From: Synergistota bacterium
Lineage (GTDB): Bacteria > Synergistota > JAGHAJ01
Reading direction: 5' to 3'
Assembly (NCBI GenBank): GCA_021161545.1
Contig: JAGHAJ010000189.1
Coordinates: 1-5,994 of the forward strand
DNA length: 5,994 nucleotides
In this document: positions 1 to 5,982 of the stretch, in pieces
Layout of the letters: every line of letters starts with the position of its first letter
Numbering within the stretch: position 1 is the first letter of the stretch
Made by a program: the position numbers and the translations under genes
The notes under the pieces: model-generated
What the model saw: only the letters and a program-made list of their open reading frames with translations
Told to the model about the DNA's origin: nothing
The model's database searches: none

Positions 1-449
1 ACGAAGACAAAGATCCCGTACTTATTGGTATATTGAAGGGAGCAATACCCTTCATGGCAGATCTATTAAAGAACATACACGTGCCTGTAAGAATCGATTT
101 CATGGCAGTATCGAGCTATGGCAATTCCACAGAAAGTACTGGTAATGTAAAGATATTAAAAGACCTTGACAAACCCATAAGGTCTCAAAACATAATAATT
201 GTGGAAGATATCATAGATACCGGATTCACTATAGACTATTTACTAAAAACACTACGTGTGAGAAAACCCAAAAGTATCAAAGTATGCGCTTTGCTCAGCA
301 AACCCGAAAGAAGAATCATAAAAGTTCCCATCGATTATAAAGGATTCGATATACCGAATAAATTCGTCATAGGATATGGATTGGATTACGCTGAACACTA
401 CAGAAATTTACCATACATAGCAGTACTCAAACCAGAGGTATATGAGTAA
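1..449 (+). CDS. hpt: Hypoxanthine phosphoribosyltransferase, 5'-truncated by window edge
   Basis: This cytoplasmic purine-salvage enzyme transfers the phosphoribosyl group of PRPP to hypoxanthine or guanine, giving IMP or GMP. The reading frame is open from base 3 to the TAA at 447-449, giving 148 residues. The family is usually about 170-185 residues, so roughly 30 N-terminal residues lie outside the window. Numbered from base 3, visible motifs are the LIGILKG loop with the PRPP-contacting LKG (about residues 7-13), [13 protein letters not shown], the PRPP-binding signature VEDIIDTG (67-74) with its acidic pair E68/D69, and the family's C-terminal block with [19 protein letters not shown] and [11 protein letters not shown] at 33 is not the start, because clear HPRT homology continues upstream of it. 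The last 23 bases overlap the end of the convergent hydrogenase protease gene. No break or unusual residue is seen. The assignment is firm; substrate preference between hypoxanthine and guanine cannot be read from sequence. Confidence 0.95.
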   Translation, partial: EDKDPVLIGILKGAIPFMADLLKNIHVPVRIDFMAVSSYGNSTESTGNVKILKDLDKPIRSQNIIIVEDIIDTGFTIDYLLKTLRVRKPKSIKVCALLSKPERRIIKVPIDYKGFDIPNKFVIGYGLDYAEHYRNLPYIAVLKPEVYE

Positions 450-879
450 TAGCATCCATTCCCTCCTCTATTATTTCTATCAAGCGGAGGGCTGCATGCT
501 TTACGCTATCCGAAACGCCTTCGCCAATAGAAGTATCCTCTGGTTGGATACCTATCACAATAATCCTATCTATATAAGGCTTAAGGTATTCTATCATGAA
601 CCCTATTGACATAGTGTGCGTAGTCAAAAATAGATTATCTATAGAAGTACTCTGAATCCTCCTTATACTACCTGGTAGAAGTCCCATATCCGCTGCATCG
701 ACGATTACAAGAATGTCAGGTGACTCCCTCTTGAGATAAGAAGTATAGTTTTCTGGAACGGTTTCGCCATTTATCAACACCCATCCATGAAGTCTATCCT
801 TAGCCAGATCTATAACATAGACCCCTACACCATCGTCTCTTCTCACAACACTACCCATACCAAGTAACACTTTCTTCAT
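427..879 (-). CDS. hycI: HycI-type [NiFe]-hydrogenase maturation protease
   Basis: This is a 150-residue endopeptidase of the HyaD/HycI (peptidase M52) family. Such enzymes remove the C-terminal tail of a [NiFe]-hydrogenase large subunit once nickel is inserted, using the bound metal for recognition. The N-terminal [13 protein letters not shown] block (7-19), [12 protein letters not shown] (59-70), TTHTMS (86-91) and GIQPEDTS (110-117) follow E. coli HycI closely. The three residues equivalent to its metal ligands D16, D62 and H90 are present as D16, D61 and H88. Length is normal. This points to a group 4 (Hyc/Ech/Mbh-like) hydrogenase, but no hydrogenase structural gene lies in the window. 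The ATG directly follows the TGA of the upstream membrane-protein gene (TGAATG), with a GGTGA about 8 nt before it inside that gene, so translational coupling is likely. It is the last gene of the minus-strand series and ends inside hpt. The family call is strong; the exact hydrogenase partner is inferred. Confidence 0.92.
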   Translation of the reverse strand: MKKVLLGMGSVVRRDDGVGVYVIDLAKDRLHGWVLINGETVPENYTSYLKRESPDILVIVDAADMGLLPGSIRRIQSTSIDNLFLTTHTMSIGFMIEYLKPYIDRIIVIGIQPEDTSIGEGVSDSVKHAALRLIEIIEEGMDAITHIPLV

Positions 880-1365
880 TCAGAGCTTCACCGCCTTAAT
901 CAGTACGTAAACAGCATATACAGCAAGAAATATTACAGCAAACGGAGCAATAAAGCGTACATAAAAAATAATTCCTCCTATCCCCCTAGCAAAAAAGAAC
1001 GGAAAACCAACAAAATGCCTTCCATGACCATGCATGTACCAGTGGTAAAATTTAAACGGATTCATCCCACACCGGTAAAAATGGCCAACGGAGGGGACAA
1101 AAAAATACATCAGCAGAACAATCCCAACAATCGCACCCACAACTATTAAAAGGGTAGTTTTATACTTTCTCTTTCTGCTGTATAAGATATTCTTCCAGTC
1201 AAATTGTACATTTCTGGTATCCATTTTCTTAAACGCTTTGTATACTATATAATCTTCCCATACATCAGGATATCTCTTCAAGAGCTCCTCCAACTCCGGT
1301 GAAACCTCCTTTATATCCCCACGGATTATTCTATCAAGTAGCTCTCTTGCCCCTTTTTCATCCAT
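880..1365 (-). CDS. Membrane protein with His-rich external loop, candidate anti-sigma or metal-sensor protein
   Basis: No family was recognised for this 161-residue protein. Residues 1-60 are charged and probably helical (cytoplasmic). A basic stretch RKRKYK (64-69) precedes the first membrane helix (about 71-90), and a second helix spans about 138-157, ending in a short Lys-containing tail. The positive-inside rule puts both ends in the cytoplasm and the 91-131 loop outside. That loop is aromatic and His-rich: H95, C99, H108, H112, H114 and H117, including the run YHWYMHGHGRHF, which could bind a transition metal. The start is fixed by GAGGTGA (1372-1378), 6 nt before the ATG and overlapping the TGA of the sigma gene. 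Position directly after an ECF-type sigma gene is typical of anti-sigma factors, so that role is inferred. However, the HxxxCxxC motif of zinc-binding anti-sigma domains is absent. It could instead be an unrelated small membrane protein. The next gene, a hydrogenase protease, begins right after its stop. Confidence 0.7.
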   Translation of the reverse strand: MDEKGARELLDRIIRGDIKEVSPELEELLKRYPDVWEDYIVYKAFKKMDTRNVQFDWKNILYSRKRKYKTTLLIVVGAIVGIVLLMYFFVPSVGHFYRCGMNPFKFYHWYMHGHGRHFVGFPFFFARGIGGIIFYVRFIAPFAVIFLAVYAVYVLIKAVKL

Positions 1366-1376
1366 GACATTTCACC

Positions 1377-1946
1377 TCAAGAAAGCTTAGAAAATAGCTT
1401 CTTTTTAATCCTACTAACTTTCTGCCTCGCATTTACCTCGCTCATTCCCAGCTCCTTTGATATCTCTGTATAAGAGAGACCATCCACATAGCGTAATGTG
1501 ACAATAACTCTCTCCTCAGGAGAAAGATGGGATAATATTTCACTAAGGTCTTCTTCGTCTATAAGCATGCTTTCAAACCTATCATCAACCACCTCATACC
1601 CCTTTTCTTCTAAATCTGTCAAGCTGACATCCTTCTTACCCTTCTTACGATACTTATCTATAAAGAAATTGGTAACCATCTTTCTAAGCCACGGCTTGAA
1701 CCTATCTACTTTTTGCTTCTTTTTTGCAAGCATATAAAGCTTCCACACGCTTTCTTGGTATAGGTCTTCTGCATCCTCTACATGAGATGTCAAATAAACA
1801 CACAATCTCATTAAGTAAGAGTTATATCGCAACATAAGGAGCTCAAACGCCTCATCGCTCTTATAAGATATGGCAAATAATTCTTCGTCAGAATGCCCAT
1901 AAAGTTTGCTCTTCATTAAGCCTTGTAATCTCCAAGATAACTCCAT
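1377..1946 (-). CDS. ECF-like RNA polymerase sigma-70 family factor
   Basis: This is a 189-residue alternative sigma factor with the two-domain (sigma2-sigma4) build of the ECF group. It would direct core RNA polymerase to a small set of promoters. Region 2 covers about residues 33-102: the core-binding segment VEDAEDLYQESVWKLY (56-71) and the -10-contacting segment KPWLRKMVTNFFIDKYRKK (84-102). A charged linker follows. Region 4 covers about 134-187, with LSPEERVIVTLRYVDGLSY (141-159) and the helix-turn-helix GLSYTEISKELGMSEVNARQ (156-175), which would read the -35 element. Regions 1 and 3 are absent. The ATG at 1946 has GGGGAG (1956-1961) 9 nt upstream; an in-frame Met at residue 11 is a less likely start. 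The gene follows a metal-ABC permease after the longest gap of the series (62 bp), and its stop overlaps the ribosome-binding site of the His-rich membrane protein, so the two are coupled. Family identity is firm; subgroup and target promoters are unknown. Confidence 0.9.
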   Translation of the reverse strand: MELSWRLQGLMKSKLYGHSDEELFAISYKSDEAFELLMLRYNSYLMRLCVYLTSHVEDAEDLYQESVWKLYMLAKKKQKVDRFKPWLRKMVTNFFIDKYRKKGKKDVSLTDLEEKGYEVVDDRFESMLIDEEDLSEILSHLSPEERVIVTLRYVDGLSYTEISKELGMSEVNARQKVSRIKKKLFSKLS

Positions 1947-2008
1947 TGTCTATCACTCCCCACAAAAAAAGACGAAAGTGTGAATAAAGATGTGACACAA
2001 TTTCATCC
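1947..2008 (-). other. 62-bp gap before the sigma gene, possible regulatory spacer
   Basis: This is the longest non-coding stretch in the seven-gene series. Read on the minus strand it contains the odd-length palindrome TGTGTCACA (1991-1999), a CACAC sequence 8 bases further on that makes only a 4-bp inverted repeat with it, a run of seven T (1964-1970), and the GGGGAG ribosome-binding site of the sigma gene. It also holds an uninterrupted 17-codon ORF (2006-1953, MKLCHIFIHTFVFFCGE) that begins 2 nt after the permease stop. I see no convincing -35/-10 pair and no terminator-grade hairpin. A promoter here that lets the sigma gene be expressed apart from the transporter is plausible but not demonstrated. 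Confidence 0.3.
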
Positions 2009-2809
2009 TCAAAATATCTTTCTCACTCCAACTACACCAGTAAACAATAGCGCTCCAGTAAGCACAATTGTAGCACCAGAAGGGAGGTCAAAATAATAAG
2101 AGATAAACAGTCCACCAGTAACTATACATTCTGAAAGTAATATACTGTGCAGGACAAAAGAACGAAACGACATAGATATCACCTTTGATATAGAAGGAGG
2201 CATAATAAGGAGAGCACTTACAAGTACAACACCAAGAAGTTTCACACCCACAATTATAGACACAGAGACAATAATAGTAAAAAGCAACTCCAAGAAGTCA
2301 ACTCTTATTCCACTAACAATAGCTATATCTCTATGAAGGCTCAGAAGTGTCAAATGCCTGTAAAATAAAACCAAAAATCCAGTAGATATAGCAGAAATAA
2401 GCAGAATGATCCACATGTCTGACCAACCTACAGAGAGTATACTTCCAAACAGATAGGCAATAAGCTCTGGTTGGTAACCTTGCATCTTACTTATGATAAC
2501 TATCCCGACCGCCATGCCTGATGCAAATATAATACCCACTATCGCATCAAAAGAAAGCTTAGTGTTTCTTTCCAATAAATAGACAGCTACCGACAGGAAT
2601 ACCCCAAAAATCACTGCGAAGATAATTGGATTAATAGAAAATGCTATACCTATCGCAATACTACCCAAAGAGGCATGAGCCATACCATCTCCCAAGAAAG
2701 ACATCTTCCGTAAAGTTACATATACTCCTAAAAAAGCGAGGGCTACTGCCAACGCCAATCCAGATATAAAGGCCCTTTGCATAAATGGGAGAGAGAATAT
2801 ATCAAGCAT
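2009..2809 (-). CDS. Metal ABC transporter permease (ABC-3 family, ZnuB/MntB-like)
   Basis: This inner-membrane permease belongs to the cluster 9 zinc/manganese/iron importers. It forms the translocation channel and pairs with the ATPase encoded just upstream. From the ATG at 2809 it is 266 residues, usual for the family, and almost entirely hydrophobic with about 8-9 helices. Family landmarks are MLDIFSLPFMQRA (1-13), SFLGDGMAHASLG (37-49) with H45, AYLFGSILSVGWSD (118-131), VSALLIMPPSIS (197-208) and DLPSGATIVL (241-250). The ALLI-PAATA segment common in ZnuB-type permeases reads LIMPPSIS here. A GTG at 2818 is in frame, but GAAGGTG (2816-2822) runs over it and lies 6 nt before the ATG, and the family's usual N-terminus begins at that ATG, so the ATG is preferred. 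Zn, Mn and Fe cannot be separated by sequence. No substrate-binding protein is encoded in the window. Confidence 0.92.
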   Translation of the reverse strand: MLDIFSLPFMQRAFISGLALAVALAFLGVYVTLRKMSFLGDGMAHASLGSIAIGIAFSINPIIFAVIFGVFLSVAVYLLERNTKLSFDAIVGIIFASGMAVGIVIISKMQGYQPELIAYLFGSILSVGWSDMWIILLISAISTGFLVLFYRHLTLLSLHRDIAIVSGIRVDFLELLFTIIVSVSIIVGVKLLGVVLVSALLIMPPSISKVISMSFRSFVLHSILLSECIVTGGLFISYYFDLPSGATIVLTGALLFTGVVGVRKIF

Positions 2810-2815
2810 CGCTAT

Positions 2816-2822
2816 CACCTTC
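2816..2822 (-). promoter_or_regulatory. Ribosome-binding site that sets the permease start
   Basis: The minus strand reads GAAGGTG, followed by 6 nt and the ATG at 2809-2807. The site covers the alternative GTG codon at 2818-2816, which argues against initiation there. It touches the TAG stop of the upstream ATPase gene (2824-2822), so translation of the two subunits is probably coupled. Confidence 0.7.
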
Positions 2823-3532
2823 TACTCTCTGTGTTCAAAAAGCGTAACACTGTCTCCATAAAGAGATCTTATAAGCTGAGGAGTAAGTTTATCATGAGGG
2901 TGCCCATGACAATGCAGCGTTCTGCTTATGCAGATAACTCTATTGGAAAACTTGTAAACCACATCTACCTCATGGCTAACCATAACTATGGTAATATCCA
3001 TACTTTTCTTCATGGACAGAAGCATCTGATAGAACGCATTTCTACCTGCAATGTCTATGCCACCTACAGGTTCATCCATAAAGAGAATACGAGGATAATT
3101 TATCATGGCACGAGCTATAAGAATCCTCTGAAGTTGACCTCCTGATAGGTTTCCCATCAACTTCCTACAATGTCCTCCCATATCAACCATTTCAAGGACC
3201 TTCTCTATCCTATCACCTTTAGTATCATTCCACAAAGAAAAAGAAAGAAACTCCTCCACCGTGAGAGGAAAGGTTCTGTCAAACTCAAATCTCTGAGGAA
3301 CATACCCACAAAACTCCCTCGCATCTGAGATGCTCTTGCCAAATATCCTTATTTCCCCACTCTTTATAGGAACTAAACCAAGTATCGCCTTCAACAATGT
3401 AGTTTTACCTGCTCCATTTGGCCCTATGATAGTAGCAAAATCACCTTCTTCTATATCAAAGGTGACATGACTCAATATTGATTCCTTCTCAATATCTACA
3501 TTTAAGTCCACCACTTCCACCGCTTTTGTCAT
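2822..3532 (-). CDS. Metal ABC transporter ATP-binding protein (ZnuC/MntA-like)
   Basis: This 236-residue cytoplasmic ATPase would power the neighbouring ABC-3 permease in divalent-metal uptake. All nucleotide-binding elements are intact: Walker A GPNGAGKTT (37-45), Q-loop Q80 in YVPQR, signature LSGGQ (129-133), Walker B ILFMDEP (149-155) with catalytic E154, D-loop GGID (157-160) and switch H187 in VSHE. The arrangement VPQRFEFDRTFPLTVEEF (78-95) and the C-terminal CHGHPHDKL and LYGDSVTLFEH are typical of the zinc/manganese cluster rather than other ABC families. A small His/Cys cluster, HCHGHPH (207-213), extends the family's usual CHG motif. The ATG is preceded by GGGGAG 5 nt upstream. 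The permease ATG is 12 nt beyond this gene's stop, and the DUF1015 gene ends 21 bp upstream, so all are likely cotranscribed. The family is firm; the metal is not determined. Confidence 0.93.
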   Translation of the reverse strand: MTKAVEVVDLNVDIEKESILSHVTFDIEEGDFATIIGPNGAGKTTLLKAILGLVPIKSGEIRIFGKSISDAREFCGYVPQRFEFDRTFPLTVEEFLSFSLWNDTKGDRIEKVLEMVDMGGHCRKLMGNLSGGQLQRILIARAMINYPRILFMDEPVGGIDIAGRNAFYQMLLSMKKSMDITIVMVSHEVDVVYKFSNRVICISRTLHCHGHPHDKLTPQLIRSLYGDSVTLFEHRE

Positions 3533-3553
3533 TATCTCTCCCCATATTCAGAA

Positions 3554-4819
3554 TTACCCCACATATTGCTCAACCAAACCTGTCAGCATCTTCGGGTAAA
3601 AATATGTACTCTTTTGAGGCAACAACTCCCCATTGAGAGATATATCTCTAACCTGCTCTTTTCTCACGGGATTTAAGAAGAAACACATCTCATACTCTCC
3701 ACTTTCTACCATACGATTGGCTTCAACGAAAGAGTCTGTATACGCAATGTTCCCAGAGTTCTTTATCTGCTCCACACTCATGCCAAGCAGCGGTTCCATA
3801 ATCAGATTTTGAAGTATATTTACATCAAGCTGCTTCCACATGTCTGAATGCCCATCACCTCCAACACTTAAAGCATCCTCTATATTACGCAATTCAAGGT
3901 AATAATACCCTATACCCCTGCCAAATATTCCTATTACTCCCTTCTTCCCAGACTTCATTGCATCAGTAAGCATTTTCCTAAGTTTCTCCAAAGTTTCCAC
4001 CCTTACTATCGTAAATTGCGCATTAAGTGCAGTTAGCTCAGGGATAGCTATACCTTTAATAACCCTATGAATAGGAAATATCTGTAAACCAGGGTCCTGA
4101 AAAGCAACGAGAGCCACCATTCTGTAATTCCATGGTGCATCATCTCTGGAGCCATTCAGGGTATCCATATACTTCTTATACCTCAAGGCTGTCTCATACC
4201 TATGATGTCCATCAGCTATCACAAACTTCATATTTTCTGTAATATTAGCTATCTTCTCATGAATATTTCTATCCCTAACAACCCAGAATGTATGAGTTAC
4301 ACCATCATCATCCATAAACGAAAACTCTGGAGGTTCTTCATATGCAGGAGAAAGCACACATCCAACATCATTGTCTTTATCATCATAGAGCATAAATATC
4401 TGCCCCCAATGTGCATTAGTGGACATAGTCAGTTTAAAGCGATCTTCTTTTGGACCAGAAAGGGTATACTCATGTGGAAAGACAACCCTTTTGCCAAACC
4501 CAGATAGCTTCAGAAGTGCTATAAAACTCCTCCTTCTGAACTCAGCGCCCTGAACCGAGAAGAGTTGCTCGTACAAATATATAGCTGGCTTCTCTTCCAC
4601 ACTGAGAACACCCGTTCTCATCCACTCCATTAGATACCTTCCAGCAGATGCGTATCTATCTTCCTCTCTATTCAATATTATCCTCACAATATTATAAGGA
4701 CTCTTCTTATAATAGAGATCTTGCATTTCAGGTGTGATAATATCGTATGGTTGGGATACAACATCTTTAATATCTACCTTACTTATATCGTACCTCAACC
4801 CTCTAAAAGGAAAAATCAT
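3554..4819 (-). CDS. DUF1015 family protein (COG4198) with ADGHHRYE motif
   Basis: This is a 421-residue soluble protein of the DUF1015 family, which I recognise from the N-terminal FPFRGLRYD (3-11), QPYDIITPE (23-31) and PYNIVRIIL (41-49), and above all the motif IADGHHRYETALRY (201-214). Other conserved-looking segments are FPHEYTLSGPKEDR (114-127), MSTNAHWGQI (132-141) and FPIHRVIKG (248-256). Length is normal for the family and no signal peptide or membrane helix is seen. The family has no function that I can state with certainty. The DGHHR core resembles the phosphate-binding motif of ParB/sulfiredoxin-fold proteins, a fold that includes archaeal free-serine kinase, so a nucleotide- or phosphoserine-related activity is a reasonable inference only. 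The ATG lies 2 nt after the TAA of the aminotransferase gene, and its GAGGGG site (4828-4833) is inside that gene's last codons, so the two are translationally coupled and probably act in the same pathway. Confidence 0.85.
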   Translation of the reverse strand: MIFPFRGLRYDISKVDIKDVVSQPYDIITPEMQDLYYKKSPYNIVRIILNREEDRYASAGRYLMEWMRTGVLSVEEKPAIYLYEQLFSVQGAEFRRRSFIALLKLSGFGKRVVFPHEYTLSGPKEDRFKLTMSTNAHWGQIFMLYDDKDNDVGCVLSPAYEEPPEFSFMDDDGVTHTFWVVRDRNIHEKIANITENMKFVIADGHHRYETALRYKKYMDTLNGSRDDAPWNYRMVALVAFQDPGLQIFPIHRVIKGIAIPELTALNAQFTIVRVETLEKLRKMLTDAMKSGKKGVIGIFGRGIGYYYLELRNIEDALSVGGDGHSDMWKQLDVNILQNLIMEPLLGMSVEQIKNSGNIAYTDSFVEANRMVESGEYEMCFFLNPVRKEQVRDISLNGELLPQKSTYFYPKMLTGLVEQYVG

Positions 4820-4821
4820 TC

Positions 4822-5967
4822 TTATTTCCCCTCTCTAAGCACGAGTTCAGCAGCTCTCACTCCACTACCAAGCTCCACAGGATATCCCTCATCTTTAAGT
4901 GCCATCTCTAAAGCAGAGATAGCAACTATCACATCAAAGGCATAAGCATATCCAAGATGGGCAATTCTCAATATTTTACCTTTAAGTTTACCTTGCCCCC
5001 CGCTAATCGTAACCTTATATTTATCTTTTATCCTTGAAAGTAGCTTCTCCCCATCTATTCCCTCTGGCACCTTAACAGCGGTACACACATTTCCTGGATT
5101 AGAAGAAAACAACTCAAGGCCCACTCCTTTCACAGCAGCCCTAGTTGCGCTTGCAAGCAAGGCATGCCTACTAATTACATTATCTATACCCTCCTCTAAT
5201 ATCATAGATAAAGACTCCTTAAGCTGAACAACAAGAGAAACAGCAGGAGTAAAAGGCGTCGTGTTAGAAAGATAAGCATCCTTATAACCAGATACAGAAA
5301 AGTAGTATGAGGGCAGATTGCTCTTTTCAACCAAACCGAATGCCTTTTTACTAAAAGCTACAAAAGATAAACCTGGTGGTAGCATAAATGCCTTTTGCGA
5401 ACTCGCAACAACAATATCCACACCCCAACTATCCATCTGTAAGTCACAGGCCGCTATTCCAGAAACGGCATCAACTACAAGTATTGCACCGCTATGCCGC
5501 ACATACTTAGCAATCCTCTCTATATCGTAGGTCGTACCTGTGGACGTCTCAAATAGCGTTGTAAACACAGCTTTTATATCAGGATGTTCTTCGAGATACT
5601 CACCTATTTTTTCTGGAATAGGTGCACTACCCCATTCCACTTCATACACAACAGCATCAAGCCCATAAGCCTTCGCTATCTGAAGCCACCGCTCTCCAAA
5701 CTTTCCACCAACCACTACAAGCACTCTATCACCATTAGAACACGTATTAACAAGTGCAAACTCCATTGCACCTGTTCCAGAAGCTGCAAGTATATAAACA
5801 GGATTTCTGGTTTTGAAAATTTTCTTCAAATCATCTGAAACTGACCATAAAATCTGAGAAAAATCGGGTGTTCTATGATGTATTATCGGTTTTGCAGCCT
5901 CCAGAAGAACACTTTCCGGAACAGCAGTTGGACCCGGAGCCATAAGATAATGCTTACCGAACAGCAA
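4822..5967 (-). CDS. Class V PLP aminotransferase (alanine-glyoxylate / serine-pyruvate / phosphoserine type)
   Basis: This 381-residue fold-type I PLP enzyme of the class V aminotransferase group moves an amino group between small amino acids and 2-oxo acids. Visible elements are the N-terminal substrate-binding MAPGPTAVPE (9-18), HHRTPDF (30-36), the phosphate loop ASGTGAME (62-69), the E140-TSTG turn, VVDAVSGIAA (164-173) with D166 to pair with the PLP pyridine nitrogen, SSQKAFMLPPGL (189-200) with Schiff-base lysine K192, and GGQGKLKGKILRIAHLGY (323-340) with carboxylate-binding R334. Length is normal. The start is TTG at 5967: GGAGGTG lies 8 nt upstream, an in-frame TAG two codons before excludes a longer protein, and the next Met is residue 9. 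Coupling to the DUF1015 gene suggests serine biosynthesis (a phosphoserine aminotransferase substitute) or glyoxylate/serine transamination. Enzymes of this group overlap in substrate, so the family is firm but the substrate open. Confidence 0.9.
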   Translation of the reverse strand: MLFGKHYLMAPGPTAVPESVLLEAAKPIIHHRTPDFSQILWSVSDDLKKIFKTRNPVYILAASGTGAMEFALVNTCSNGDRVLVVVGGKFGERWLQIAKAYGLDAVVYEVEWGSAPIPEKIGEYLEEHPDIKAVFTTLFETSTGTTYDIERIAKYVRHSGAILVVDAVSGIAACDLQMDSWGVDIVVASSQKAFMLPPGLSFVAFSKKAFGLVEKSNLPSYYFSVSGYKDAYLSNTTPFTPAVSLVVQLKESLSMILEEGIDNVISRHALLASATRAAVKGVGLELFSSNPGNVCTAVKVPEGIDGEKLLSRIKDKYKVTISGGQGKLKGKILRIAHLGYAYAFDVIVAISALEMALKDEGYPVELGSGVRAAELVLREGK

Positions 5968-5975
5968 CCTCTACC

Positions 5976-5982
5976 CACCTCC
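5976..5982 (-). promoter_or_regulatory. Strong ribosome-binding site for the TTG-started aminotransferase
   Basis: The minus strand reads GGAGGTG, a long match to the 16S rRNA 3' end, with 8 nt to the TTG at 5967-5965. An in-frame TAG sits at 5973-5971. Together they leave the TTG as the only well-placed start and may offset the weaker start codon. Confidence 0.75.

Noticed and set aside
33-449. A full-length plus-strand ORF starting at TTG 33
   Set aside because: The frame is open to the window edge and the upstream residues ([10 protein letters not shown]) are homologous to HPRT, so the gene is truncated by the window and does not start there.
880-1365. Classical zinc-binding anti-sigma (ZAS/RsrA-type) domain in the membrane protein
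   Set aside because: There is no HxxxCxxC motif in the N-terminal region; its only histidines and cysteine are in the external loop.
1498-1737. Plus-strand ORF of 79 codons
   Set aside because: It is antisense to the sigma gene and its Ser/Leu/Phe-rich composition is what the reverse of Lys/Glu-rich codons gives.
1964-1999. Rho-independent terminator between permease and sigma genes (weak GTGT/ACAC pairing then a T7 run)
   Set aside because: The possible stem is only 4 bp around a 13-nt loop and is separated from the T run, which is too weak for a terminator.
2810-2818. GTG start for the permease, three codons longer
   Set aside because: The ribosome-binding site GAAGGTG overlaps this GTG, while it is well spaced for the ATG at 2809, where family members also begin.
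2777-3145. Plus-strand ORF of 122 codons
   Set aside because: It lies antisense to the intact ABC ATPase gene, shows no recognisable domain and has low-complexity antisense composition.
4202-4507. Plus-strand ORF of 101 codons within the DUF1015 gene, plus smaller ones at 4721-4945, 5318-5530 and 5584-5838
   Set aside because: All are antisense to well-supported genes, have no recognisable motifs and lack plausible ribosome-binding sites.
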